Assembly (NCBI GenBank): GCA_002633025.1
Contig: NMRB01000112.1
Coordinates: forward strand, 210,805-274,804
Source of the DNA: Notospermus geniculatus
Lineage: Eukaryota > Nemertea > Pilidiophora > Heteronemertea > Lineidae
Length of the DNA: 64,000 bases
Reading direction: 5' to 3'
Translations under genes and position numbers: made by a program
Shown here: positions 38,286 through 50,320 of the stretch, piece after piece
Position numbering within the stretch: the stretch's first letter is position 1
Layout: every line of letters begins with the position of its first letter
Notes under the pieces: model-generated
Told to the model about the DNA's origin: nothing
What the model saw: only the letters and a program-made list of their open reading frames with translations
Databases searched by the model: none

Positions 38286-39075
38286 TAAACCAAGCGCGAG
38301 AAGGGGAGCCGGTTGTGAAAACCCTAGGTGCGAGGATGATTTTAGGCGTTCCCCGTTCTGACGAAAATGAAAAAGAAAGCGTCTGCTGCTTTGACCGGAG
38401 ACACTGAGATCACGGCACAATGGCCTTCAATAGTTCATTCGCGTGTCGTCTGCCACGCGATAGATACTGGACAATTGATTAACAAGCGCTTAATGAATCA
38501 CCACTTCAACTTAATCATAAAGAGATTTTCCTTAATTGAGTGAAAGTCGAGCTTCTGTCACGTGGCTCATTGCTTGTCAACAGACGTTGACATCCGGATG
38601 CCTGTGGCGAAAGCAGACGACCCAGCTAGATTGACGTATTGCCTCATACACTAAATGTGAATATTGTTCATCTCGTTGAATTTGTTATGGCACCTACGTC
38701 AGAACAGGCCCGAACTCATGGAACTTAACGTTGATCGGGAAATCATACGCGGTGACTGGTATAGTGGTGCCCAGACAGTCAGTGCGGCGCAATATGGCTG
38801 CTATGTGGGGAACGTCGAACTAGTATGAAATCTGCATTTTTTTTCTAAATTAGATATCACACCGCCCGTAGAATAAATTTCCAAAATCAGAAGCACCTGT
38901 ACATGTACAATACATTAACATGTCTTTTGAAGTGTTTTGCACTGTTTAGGAAGGTCGAGGAATTTAATACGAATGGCTACTTTTTGCTTGGCTGAGAATG
39001 AGTGGCCATGCTCCTGACGTCACATGTCCTTTGGATTAAATTTGATTCGGTTCGGTTACCACATTGAAATTCCTA

Positions 39076-39165
39076 GTGGGGGAATGGTTAGATGTCGGAC
39101 TTCCAATCCGTATGGACGTATCGACGTAGGTTCCAGTCCGCTTGAGTTCCATACTTTGTTTTTGT
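39076..39165 (+). other. tRNA-like sequence (pseudo-tRNA or SINE head)
   Basis: GGAATGGTTAGATGTCGGAC followed by TTCCAATCCG resembles a D arm plus a CGGA-CTTCCAA-TCCG anticodon hairpin. After a long variable region comes a B-box-like GGTTCCAGTCC and a T-run suited to Pol III termination. The acceptor and T stems do not pair well, and the B box departs from GGTTCRANNCC, so a functional tRNA is unlikely. Confidence 0.25.
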
Positions 39166-39991
39166 TTTTACTTTAAATATCCTCGTTAAATTTCTAATAA
39201 TTCATTTTTTAAAATTTCTTTTCATCATCAGTTGTCCTTAGAGTGGCACCTACATGTAAAGATCAAGGTAGGAGACGTACATGTATGTAATACTCCATGT
39301 ATTATGGTGTCCCATTGACAATAAATCAAGGATGTACTACAAGAACACCTACTGGTCTGGTCAACTGTCCTATTATGTAAAGTAAATACCCCGAAAAAAC
39401 CCGCCCGTTCTCTATGAAATGATTCAGGTGTAATAACATTGTATATCACACGATAAAAACCTCGAAATCCGGATCTCGTGTTCCTCACAACGCAAGCTTT
39501 GTCTTTTACAAATCTGGTAAAGAAATGTCGTCATTCGTCCGCCCCCTCAACTTTGTTGAGAACCAGAGGGGGTCCGCTCCACGGTAAAACGACACCGGGG
39601 TGAATGAATGCCCTTCCACACCTCTAATTAGTTCTTAATATGAAAAATAGTAGCATGTCAATATTTTAGCTTCGATTTGTCAAAGGAAATTGTGAAATAA
39701 GCGATGAAAACAATTCAGTTGTGTTCATGACGTTATGAATATACCAATTAACCTCCGTCGCGTTGTGTCTGGCGTAGAATAATTAGACTGATTTCTTATA
39801 AGTTTGCCGAAGAGGCGTTTTTATCTCGCACAGAGGATGAAGAAAATGGGCCTTTATGCAGTTTTACTTGACTTTTATCGTAGTATCTTGACCATTGTCG
39901 TGTTCCTCCTTCGGGGAGTGAACGCGGGGGACCCCAATGCGGCCAGTAAGTACACCTAAGTCGAATTTTTCAGTTCCCTTACTTCTGACTA

Positions 39992-41021
39992 AAGGCGCGG
40001 CTCCACGTGACAGTAAACTGTCGACAGTAAATTGAAAAACTGTCGATAGAAAACTATCGCCCTTCCACTAGAGAGAGAAAATCGCCGATAGTCACTGTCT
40101 GCGAGCTCTGGAAGCGAGCCAGCATAGTTTCTATCGAAAGCAACTGTCGTAAGGCCCATCCACCCGCGGTGGGATTGCCAGTGTAATACATGTAGTTTCT
40201 GTCCGATAGCCGTCTTTACTTTCCACGGGATAGCTGTCTTCATTCAGCATGTTGCCTACAAGAAGGAAACAAGTCGCCGCGGCGGTTGTAGTTTACCTGA
40301 CTGCGAGAGCGGAGGCAAAGGAGGAGGCACAAGCTTTGGGTACATGAATGGTTCCTTAAAAGGGAGCAATACGGTGCATACCACTCCCTCCTGCTCTTTG
40401 TGGTGTCGCCCCCAGAGGGACTACTCTTTATCTCCTTTACAATCGTTCGCATGACTTTTGCATGCATCCTCTTTCTTCAACCTTAGAGGGATAATTCTTC
40501 TAAAATCAGTCATTTTTTATTAATTTTCGCGCATAAATTTCAGATCATTTTCCACTTCATTTCATTGCCAGTGCCAATGCCAATGCCAATGCCAGGTTTT
40601 GAACAAGCCCCTCCGCAACTTCAACATGAAATAATTCGTCTGCCCTTACGACAGTTCTATCCCGAAATAGAGCAGGTGCTATTCAATAAAAGGACTGTTT
40701 GACACTTTTTTACTAGCTTACGAAGTCTATCGGGGGTCACTTCCACACGACAGAAATTGACTATCCCACAATCTTTCTGACAGTTATCTATTGCTGTCAT
40801 ACAGTCACTTAACAATTCCACGGCATAGTCATTAATATGAATAAAGACTAGTATTAAAATGCGTTTACTTGAATTTTGCAATACAATTGCACAATGCAAT
40901 GCTGTACAAATCTGAAGTAAAAGCATTTCCTAGCCTTTATTCATGTGACCCATTGGTCAGTTACTATATCTGACAGCAAACTTTCGACAGAAAACTGTCA
41001 TGTGGAACCATGCACGCCTTT
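39992..41021. mobile_element. 1.03-kb foldback element with clustered TGACAGT/ACTGTCGA arms
   Basis: Left end AAGGCGCGGCTCCACGTGAC, AGTAAACTGTCGACAG; right end CTTTCGACAGAAAACTGTCA, TGTGGAACCATGCACGCCTT. Several more ACTGTCGATAG/CTATCG motifs are in the left arm. No transposase ORF in the core. Confidence 0.7.
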
Positions 41022-42095
41022 ACTGAAGGAGCGAAATATAAGTGAGCGCTAAGACTGCGTTCGGAGTCTACCAAAAGGAAAACCTCATTGGTCTCGGGGG
41101 TTCAGCCGTTAGGGCGCCGGGAACACTTCATGGTCTTGTAAGTCAGTGACCGACTAGTCCGCGAGTTCTTTCTCGCTATGTCCTGATGACACATGCCACA
41201 TATCCGCAACCCTCGTCAGCTGCCCGAGCTGGGGAACCTCGCCAAAAAATATTAATTGAATACCGCTAAAGCAACTTAATTAGGGTGGCCTAATGATTAA
41301 GATATTATATCATAAACACTGAAATGAAATTAAGTCTATATTAAAACAGTTGGTTAGCTCGTTTGGGACTCGACGCGTCATACGCCTTGGGGGCAATGCG
41401 GTGAGCTGTTACTTATGGCGGGTTCATTTTATCAAACATTAATTCATTTAAGCTTCATTGACAGAATTACAAGAGCCTAATGGCTGTGTGCAAATTGTAT
41501 AACGGACAAATCGAATTTGGGCAAATTCGTTTAGACGTGAAATACGGCCGAAAATCGGTAAGCCGAGCTTTCGGCTCCATGACGCGGTCGCCACGAGACC
41601 GGCCCAGGCATCAATTTAGGTCCACTTTAATTTTTCACCTCAGCTCGTTTCCCTGGCAACATTAGGAATTACCGGATCGCAAATCACATCAAAGTTAAAC
41701 CTATCCCAAGCGGGACCACGCCGGTTAAGGAGATTTGGCACTCACATCAGGGCTGACTAAACGAATTTGGGGCCGTGAAAAGGAATTGTACGTAACTTAT
41801 CAGATTAAGTCGGTGGTTGTGTTACCCGCTGATCTTGAACACATGCGACACGTGAAGCGTTGCCCGGATCAATGCCCTACACTCTGGTTTACACAGTGAT
41901 GGATGGACTGGGATTCCAAATGAACCGAGTTGAATACAGTATCTGCATGAGGTTTCATAGTCGTCTGGTTGAAGATATCCCAATGCAGGGTGAATGGATG
42001 GGACAGTTTGGGGATTTGATGCTTTGTTCCATTCGAATGTGATCCAGCCCGGGTGTTCCCCATTCGCGGGCCCATTCGTCGTTCGGTTTACATTA

Positions 42096-42248
42096 GGGAG
42101 GTTTCGAAATCAAACGATGGCGTAAACTTTACGACAACGTTATTTTCGTACTACACATCAACCAGATTTTATATTGCATTTTCGGTACAAAAATATAAAT
42201 AACGTTGTCGTTCACGTTTACGTTTATCGTTTGATTTCGAAACGTCTG
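42096..42248. mobile_element. 153-bp MITE, GGGAG family subtype A, copy 2
   Basis: TA-flanked; left GGGAGGTTTCGAAATCAAAC, right GTTTGATTTCGAAACGTCTG (end eroded). Core matches 21480-21629 (ATATTGCATTTTCGGTACAA). Confidence 0.8.
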
Positions 42249-43682
42249 TATTACCTTTTGCGGTATGGCTAGAGAGGGTACCCTCAAATTGTTATCGGTA
42301 TACAGATGATTCGTGCATCGGCCTTCTCGTGTCGGGCATCATTCATAACCATCGCACGTTACTTTTGCAGGGAAACTTTGAACTTCCCTTTTCAGAATGA
42401 TGCAGCGGAAATTAGAGAAAATTTGTAGACTACCAACCGTGGACGCTGACCGTGAAGGCGCATGCAAACTGTGCGGTGACGGAGCCGAGAGTGAGCGCTG
42501 AGAACCTTTGATATTCTCATGTTCTTATAAGCCACTTGTCCTTTTCTTATGCTATTTGCAAATATCTGGATGGGAACACCACGTCCTCGCGCTAGAATTG
42601 GAAACGAACTATAGTGTTGTTTTCGAAAAGCCAATTATTGACGAAAAAAGCGCAGAAGAAGCGTAGAGCGATCAAACGTATCGAATGGGCTGCTGTGGCA
42701 CCAAATGTCATTGCGTCAAATGTGCTTCACATAATGCCTTTATCTCGCGAGAGCGAGATTAAGTTATTATAAGGCATAAACGAGTAAAGACGTACCCAGT
42801 AACAACATTAGCCGCACACACGTGATTGTATTAGGACACCGCTCCTGAACATCAACAACCTTTATGATCAACTTATGAAATTTGCTTATCCTGTTAGTGT
42901 ATAATCGTTTATGTACTTAGGTGGCTATTTGCTCCAACAGAGAAACCGAATCACACGCTGACGCTGTAAAGTCGATTACAGGGGAGCATATTCGGGGTAG
43001 ACAATCCTGATGCTATAAATGTAATAGGATAGAATGTTGCTCCTGGTAGTTAGCACTTGGATCATGGCAACCGAAAGAACGCAGTTTGTGGTGTCACATT
43101 TTTTTTCTATACGCACTTTTTGCTTGACGGAACACCATCATAGCGTTTGGCATCATTTTCTCGTCTACATCAAAATGATTTAACGACGCGACAGACTGAA
43201 ATGAGAACTACGCTTTTTGAAAGTATGAAGTTTTTTTGGCCGACATAACTCTAGTTGGAAAAACGGATGCATGGCATTGTGGAAAAAAGTAACTGATCGG
43301 TAGTTCAAAGGACGAATGGATTAAAACAACAGCTTTGTGGGCCTTTGCCCAGCTTTGGCCCCTGAACTCCTGCGCCGGGCGCCTCCCCGCCACCCTAGAA
43401 CGTACGAAGGCGGAACAGCGAACAGCATCGTGACGTCATGGAACTGTGATATGGCTGTTCAATTCTGGTGCATAAGTGGGGGTTTATTAGCAGTTAATTC
43501 GCAGTTATGCAAAAATTAGCGATTCGAACGAAATCTATTGAACTGTTAAAAGCCTGTCTTATTGTTCAAAATAGGTGTTACATTTTATTTTAACGTGTAT
43601 ATGCTACGGACTAGGAATCCTGACTGAGGAGACTTTGTTCTAGTGGGTATTGGCGGTCCCGATTGATTGAAACGCTTCCAAA

Positions 43683-46288
43683 ATGGCGGAACCGGCAAGT
43701 GGGAATATTTTCCATTCATTCATCTTCAACCAAATGCTTAATTTATCGATAACTTTGCTGCTGATTTGTCTTTTTTTAACATCGGAGGGTGAAAATGATG
43801 ATGGAGGATGGTATGTGTAGCGAAACGTGGCTATCCATTGGGAATCCTGTCAGTAACTCGCCATTTATGAGCAAAATGTAGACGTTTGCGTCCTAGCAAT
43901 AGCATAGCAGCAGTAGAGACACCTGGTGATTCTTTTCAGTACTTGGTAAACTTCAAAAGCCACACACACATGACACATGGATGTGATGTGAAGACAACAC
44001 TAACAGACCTGAATCCTGCAGGCCTAAATGTAGACCTAGGGCAGGCCTAGCAGATATTGGTCGGCCTCAGTCAGAGTCAGATTGTGCAAAAGTAACATGT
44101 TGGCCTTCTATTTTCTATCGATTGAGCTGACTAGCCTACCGGTAGTTAAAGGAGCTCGACGTCCAAGTTGTAAACAAACTGGTTTGTTTACAAACAGTGG
44201 CCAGCAAACTAGTTTTATTCCTTCGTGAAGGTGGCAGCACCAGTAGCGCCCCGTGATCGTTAGACTGGTGCCCGGTCCAGTGTAACTCACTCACGATATT
44301 CACGTCAGTACAAATCACCGACAATAGGTGGCAGCACCGCAGGCGTCGCGTGGATAGAGAACCAGTGAGTGAGTGTTTACAACTTGGACGTCCAGCTCCT
44401 TTAAAAATTGCCTCTTCAATTCATTCATATGAAAATCACACGAATCGCATCTTCTTCAGGTACACAGATCCATTGACTGCAGTTGCAAAGGCAGGTCCAT
44501 GTAATATTGATGTGAGGGGTCCAGATTTAAGTAGCACGGAATTCTTAAGGCTGTAAGTTCCAATTTGATACACATATATTTCAGAGTTGCGGTAGCTGAA
44601 CTTAGAGGAAAACAACGACCATGTACCACATAGTACCTCATATCCGGAGGTTATCAGGGTTTCTCTGGATGCTCACGCTTTATCACCATGGGCCAGGCGA
44701 TGGAATGAGCATTAAAGAATCCATGATGAATTAAGCCATTCAACATGTGATATTTGCTGTTTATATGTTTAGTTCCTCCGTTTTGTGAGTGACTTTTTTC
44801 ACTTGTGGAGTGATAACCTGTTTCTTATTGTTTTGTGAGTGAGTATAAGACTTGTTTGTTTTTCAGATATGCTTACAAAACTCCTGTTGTCATAAGAGGT
44901 GCAACTGATAACATTGTAAGTTTGTTAGGGTTCAACCATGTCGACCTACTAGTTCATGTACTTCATGAGAGATTATCCCACCCTGTCTTTGATTTGATAG
45001 CATGATGTAGCTTGCTTTTCTTTTTGATTTCAGGCTTTCAGAAGATTTGCTACTAAGAGGACCCTCCTAGAAAAATATGGTGAAAAGTCAATAGTGCTGA
45101 GCACTGCCAATACACATTCTTATGATAAATGTAAGCTTCCTTATGGATACTTGCAGTTCCAATGATCAAAAATTCTTAAGTGAGCTCACCTTTAAATCTT
45201 GGTGCTATATCGGAAGCAGCAGCCTGGGGTTAGTGTCAATTAACTTTTTGTTTCAGATACTCAAAAACTGGTCCATTATATCAATGAAATGAAACCACAA
45301 TCATTGAAAAAATATGGAAACGGTGAGTTTCTCAAGTCATAACTTGAAAGGCCTTGAAACTGGTGTCAGTCTGATGGTTAAGGAGGGACCTGCCTGACTT
45401 TTCATCCTGACATGGCAGCGCTGCAAGCAGTTTTACCAAAGACGTCGTTGAAAACAGAACAAAGCAATGCCATAACTTTGCATCATGATGCCATTGACGC
45501 AATCCATTCTTCTTTCAATTTTACAGAAACATTATACTGGTTTGGTGACAATGACCATGCAGCCTGGCAAGAATTTTTCGACACTTACATTCCACCCCCA
45601 TACAATCTGCCCGGATTGACTACTGCATATAGTTTTGGTATTGCTGGTGCTGGTACGGGGGTTCCCTTCCATCGACATGGGCCTGGATTTGCTGAAGTAA
45701 TTTATGGAAGCAAGGTACCGTAGTCACCTTTTGCAGATGATCTGTCATGGGATTTTGTCATGAAGTACATGTATATAAGTCCTGGGGGTGATATCCCCCA
45801 CTTCAATCTAAATACTTCTGTGGGCTATTGTTACATCTATTCTCTCTGTTTCCAGTAAATGGCCAGGAAATCATCTTGGATTCCCTGTTTATGCCAAATT
45901 GCTTGAACATGTTCAGGAATGAAATGTTTTGTTGGAATTTTTCAGAGGTGGTTTTTCTACCCTCCAGATGTCAATCCAGAGTTCAATCCAAATAAAACCT
46001 CATTACATTGGCTGGTAGAGGATTATCCCAATCTGCCAAGTGTTAAAAAACCATTGGAATGCACAGTTGGACCAAATGAGGTTCGTTGGTTCCCATTTCT
46101 GAGTCCGAAGTCTGAAAAGTTTGCACAACACTGTGTACTGCCATTGTTACGATATGAACCTGTTTGTTTGTACTTTGAATATCTAAATATTTTTCTTGTC
46201 TTTTCAGGTCATATACTTCCCTCAGTGGTGGTGGCACAGTACACTCAACATCAACACAAGTGTGTTCATATCAACCTTTCTTGGCTGA
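43683..46288 (+). CDS. JMJD8: JMJD8-like JmjC-domain protein (ER lumen), 8 coding exons
   Basis: Coding exons: 43683-43810, 44460-44552, 44867-44915, 45034-45130, 45257-45322, 45527-45714, 45946-46080, 46208-46288. They total 837 bases (278 codons plus TGA) with matching phases. A hydrophobic segment at residues 19-34 (LNLSITLLLICLFLTS) looks like a signal peptide, in line with human JMJD8 being an ER-lumen protein. M18 could be an alternative start giving a more typical signal. Family hallmarks are LSTANTHSYDK, LYWFGDNDHAAW, AYSFGIAGAGTGVPFHRHGPGF, the WFFYPP block with NPNKTSLHWL, and the ending WWWHSTLNINTSVFISTFLG, which matches the human C-terminus. The metal-site region reads H193-R-H195 instead of the HxD/E of catalytic JmjC enzymes, with H262 as the distal histidine, so classical hydroxylase or demethylase activity is uncertain, as for the human protein. 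The ATG has a good context (AAAATGG). The intron 7 donor (GTTCGT) is weak. Confidence 0.95.
44150..44400. mobile_element. 251-bp MITE with TTAA target duplication, in JMJD8 intron 1
   Basis: TIR AGGAGCTCGACGTCCAAGTT continues GTAAAC; the right end is the inverse. TTAA is present immediately on both sides (44146-44149; 44401-44404). TTAA duplication is the hallmark of piggyBac-type insertion; no transposase is present. Confidence 0.8.
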
Positions 46289-46969
46289 ATGAGGATGGCA
46301 TTGTGGTGGAAGCTGTTGAAAACACACATATGGTGGAACCTATCGATTGAGGACAACTTTGGGACTGCCGTCGCTGTCCTTAATTGAGGTCTGCTCAATA
46401 CAGAGGTCAAGATGAAGAGACGGGGGACTGAACTCTTCTTTCCTTAACAAGGAGATGTCCTGGCGGAGGTGTCCATTTAGGGAGGTCCCACTGTATTTGG
46501 TAAGGGACCTCTTCAGGTGAGAGTTCGTGCAAGTTCGCTCTTTATGTGACACAGCTCAGGGCACCTGTGGGGGATTTGTCCATATTTGAGAGCCAACTTG
46601 CACAAGAAAACTCACGTGACGAGAGGCCTTTACAGGGTTTCTGCTGGCAGTAGCCATTTGCTATTATTTTTATTCAGTGGCTAAGGAAATAACCAATTGG
46701 CTACAAATTTCTCAAAGGAATTACAATGAATCGTTGAAAAAAGCTTCAAAATAATTTTAAAAATTACAGATTTGGCTACAAAATAAATTATTCCAGCAGA
46801 ACCCCTGGAGGCCTTTAGGATAAAAAGACGTTGATTGCTGAGCTTCCAACACAATGATCAGAACTAATCTGAAGAGAAAATTGTATAGTTTTCTTTATTG
46901 TTTTTGTTTTATTTTATGAACCACATCATTACTTAGGTGTTCGGTATTTACAATATGCTTGCGAACACA

Positions 46970-46975
46970 AATAAA
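46970..46975 (+). terminator. Candidate polyadenylation signal of JMJD8
   Basis: AATAAA hexamer about 680 bases after the JMJD8 stop codon, in AT-rich sequence. It is the clearest plus-strand signal between JMJD8 and the next element; 46289-46995 is therefore the likely 3'UTR. No transcript evidence is available. Confidence 0.4.
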
Positions 46976-48348
46976 TGAAGGGGGTAATTGTCTTATATGT
47001 TATCCAAGGAGGTTGTTACTTATGCTCAGTGAAGACCTTATACTCAAACCAAAATTAGTATATCCTATGTTGTTACTTATACATGTTCAGGGGAAGGGAA
47101 GGTAGTCAAACCATGATTGGTAAAATGCTACTTACAGTAAACCTTGCATTGTACAGTGGTGACTCATAGTGACTCATGGATCCTCAAAAGGGTACTCAAG
47201 AAAGATCAAAAGGGTACTCAAGAAAGATCAAACCGTGGACCTGCATGTATGTACTTTATAGAAGACGGTCCATGATTAGAGGAAGTTTTTGAAAGACTTG
47301 GTGTTTGTTTCTGGTTCTTACAAATTACACACCAATACATAATGAGCGACTGCGTACTTCAGAATAAATTATTTTACTTTTGATATGTGATTGTTTTCTT
47401 GTTCTTAAATGTATCACGGGTATTTTCGTCGGCCACGAAAATCTACATTTTGTTTGTTTACGTCCAGTGTTTTGTTGCCTTATGGGTAATTTGTTGGTGG
47501 CATGCCCCTCTAAAAATTCTTTTGACACCATAAGTATTCAATTGGGTGGGTTGGCATGTCCCAAAAAGTCCAAATAACATGATGTAAATATTCATGTTTA
47601 CAAACATTGAATGTAAACAATGAAGTCGTGATACATTATCTTTAACTGCCCATTACATTGAAGATCTGGAATGGGTGCTACCGTGATTCCTGTTTATGGG
47701 TATTATTGGTCTTCCCTAAACCCCTTATCCCCATGGGCAATGTGAGGTGGGCGCAGACTGGGTTGGAGCCCCTATCTCCAGAGCAAGTACAATCGTTACA
47801 GGCAATTTTACTCCTTCTTTAACTTTCTCAGGAAATCCGCTCAATTGAAAGAAAACCACACACTTTTCGGATATTTATGGGGTGTGTTACTTGGGGTCGG
47901 GGTATTGTCCCTGGGGGGATATTTGGAACTCAGAACCCCCCCCCCCCNCAGCGCCAAATCATGACAATATTTCCATTTCCCACCCGTCAAATATTCAAAT
48001 TCTTTTTCGATGATTTAGTGATCAACAACTCGAAATGGACTTGAAAAGGTGTGATATTGAAGACCCTCTTAATTTTCGATGTCCAAGTGGTGTTACCATC
48101 ATTCTAAAAGCTAACGAACGGACCTTCCTGATGGCCTTCTTAAACTTTCATTTTCATGCATGCAACAAATGCATGGTGGTGGTGTCGCATGCATGCATCC
48201 ATCTACATACTATAGGCCTCCATGCATCACTGTGCATGCGCGCGCGGCATGCATCATGTGCATGGCGGATATGAGATGACATGATGGATTCAAATTCAAA
48301 TTTTTCAAATTGATGGATGATCATGTCAACAATAATACTACTATTGAC

Positions 48349-48847
48349 GGGTCCTACTAAATTGAGACAACAAGCGTCAAGTTGAGACAACTTGAGACAA
48401 CAACCCAATAACTTGCGTCAAAGGTTTTTTCACTTATTTTTTGCCAATTAACTATGAGAAAGTTCAATTTACATATCTTCTGAGAGTTTGAATGCATTTG
48501 GAACAGGGCCAACGAAGATTTTTGATCAATATTTTAGCGTCCACAAAATGCCTGCCAAGTGCAGATAGGCTTGGTTCCTTCACCTGCCGCCAGGGGCGCC
48601 AGCGACCGGCGGCCATTTTGCAGGGTCGGAAGACGCGATTTTGTGCAACAAAATCATGAAAATATTGATCAAAAATCTTCGTTGGCCCTGTTCCAAATGC
48701 ATTCAAACTCTCAGAAGATATGTAAATTGAACTTTCTCATAGTTAATTGGCAAAAAATAAGTGAAAAAACCTTGTTGACGCAAGTTATTGGGTTGTTGTC
48801 TCAAGTTGTCTCAACTTGACGCTTGTTGTCTCAATTTAGTAGGACCG
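48349..48847. mobile_element. 499-bp foldback transposon with perfect 8-bp target duplication
   Basis: TIRs of about 190 bases begin GGTCCTACTAAATTGAGACA. The 8-mer CTATTGAC flanks both sides (48341-48348; 48848-48855). An 8-bp duplication is typical of hAT-type transposition. The centre (48560-48610) is GC-rich and non-palindromic. No ORF for a transposase, so it is non-autonomous. Confidence 0.88.
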
Positions 48848-48904
48848 CTATTGACACCATGCGTGCGGCGCAATCATGTTTTGATGAAATGACAATTGAC
48901 ATAG

Positions 48905-49070
48905 CCTGCCCTAGGCCTAGGCTTAATGTGCATGTTTGTTTAGCTAGGCCTAGCATGCCTAGGCCCTACCTAGGCCTAGGCCTAGGCTACATGGTTTTGG
49001 TATCCAGTCAGAACTTCCCTGGGTCAAAACGTCCTCGTTTTCATACTTATACTAGGCCTAGGCGTAGCCT
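48905..49070. repeat. AGGCCTAGGCCT-rich palindromic tract
   Basis: More than eight CCTAGGCCT/AGGCCTAGG words in 165 bases. The same palindromic words are scattered singly across the window. Confidence 0.6.
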
Positions 49071-49477
49071 ACCATAACGTCCCTGCCCTGGCTCACACGT
49101 AGTTAGTTTGTGGCCTTGCCCTTGTCCAGGGTTTGTACGCCATAAAAAAGTCATAGGCCTAAAAGGTCATGAAATTTGAAGAAAAACATTAAGGCCTAAA
49201 AAGGTCGTTAAATTTTGGTAAATGTTGTAAAAGTCATTGCTTTTAGCTAAGTTAGGAGTGTTTTTTTTTAGATAGCTTTTCGATAATTTGACCTAGATTT
49301 TGCCGATCGGCGATTGTGTTTTGTCTGTCTGCTGCTGGTGCATGGGTGGGTGTGAATCGATCTACTCTAACAGAATAAAATGGGTTTTCAGACCAAGAGA
49401 TAATTCCTGTGCTGAAGAAAATACAATATTATCATGTTATGATTATAAACATATTCAAAGTAGCTTGGGGGCTTTTT

Positions 49478-49545
49478 TTGACCCGGGGACGTTTTGGTTA
49501 ACCTGGGGACGTTTTGACTCGGGGATGTTCTGATCTGGGGACGTT
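49478..49545 (+). repeat. 16-base tandem repeat, four copies
   Basis: Unit (A)CTGGGGACGTTTTG(A) occurs four times with minor changes. Confidence 0.75.
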
Positions 49546-50111
49546 TCAATGGTAAGCGTTTACATGTACATCCCTCAGTCAGTGTTTTGTTTAAAAATAG
49601 ACAAGACAGCCAATCACAAGCAAGAAAATAGGCTTTATCACAGCCGCCACGTTGGAGGACAGCCAGGCGGACGGAAAGGGCCCAGTCATCAGCGCCCCCG
49701 CAGTAGAGTTATGTTACAGTACATTGTGCAGTGCATGGCGTGCATTTGATGTAAACATTGGCCAATAAAAGTAACTTCCAAAAGCCGAATGCGCCTAAAC
49801 TACTACTAGCTACATGGCAGGCGGCATAAAGTGATTCAAATCGACTAATTATTGACCGCCGATCGTCTTAGCGATTGCAATAAATCGATGATCAATACGC
49901 TGACGGTCCAAAAACATCTTCCAAACATGGCAGATTAACCGGACAATAGAGAGTGGATCTGCAGCACCTCATAACAGCAGTGTTGACATTTATTGACTTG
50001 AGGGCCGACATTTTTATGATGACACTGTCGGACTGTGACAGTGCGGATTAGTGCTTGCAAAGCTAGGGTGGCATGTGACTTTACAAACTATGATTCTATT
50101 TTCATTTCCAG

Positions 50112-50320
50112 GAATCTAAGCGACCTTGAGCGGAATGTGTACGATCAGCTGTTGCCCATCTTTGGTAACTTGGACAAAGACACCATCGTCCTCAGCCTTC
50201 AGCATCCCTCTAATAACTATGAACCTCTTACTGAACACGTACTGATGCAGCGATGTTTAGACGACCTTCTCGAGTTGCGTACCTTCATGGAGAGTACCAC
50301 ACTGAGTGGAAAGCCAAAAG
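50112..50320 (+). CDS. RNF216: RNF216 first recognised coding exon
   Basis: Acceptor TTTCCAG, then [20 protein letters not shown] and a helical, leucine-rich segment ending TTLSGKPK, donor AG|GTAAGG. No domain is recognised; it is assigned to RNF216 because its phase joins the next exon (G+TT gives Val), which joins the 3-kb exon. A separate upstream gene running into RNF216 cannot be formally excluded. Confidence 0.75.

Larger units (their letters stand above)
24964..43682. other. 18.7-kb intergenic region between Drgx and JMJD8
   Basis: No conserved protein or exon chain is seen on either strand; the longest ORFs (for example 26630-27145) have no recognisable content. It holds foldback elements listed separately at 27841-28381, 29064-29128, 30703-30840, 33938-35600, 36131-36616, 38156-38285, 39992-41021 and 42096-42248. 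The sequence just above 24963 must contain the Drgx promoter. Confidence 0.6.
46289..50111. other. JMJD8 3'UTR and intergenic region before RNF216
   Basis: The first ~700 bases are probable JMJD8 3'UTR. Then come a 24-base direct repeat (47186-47233, AAAAGGGTACTCAAGAAAGATC), a C-run with an N at 47948, the 499-bp element at 48349-48847, an AGGCCTAGG-rich tract (48905-49070) and a 16-base tandem repeat at 49478-49545. The RNF216 promoter and start exon should be in the last part but were not identified. Confidence 0.6.
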
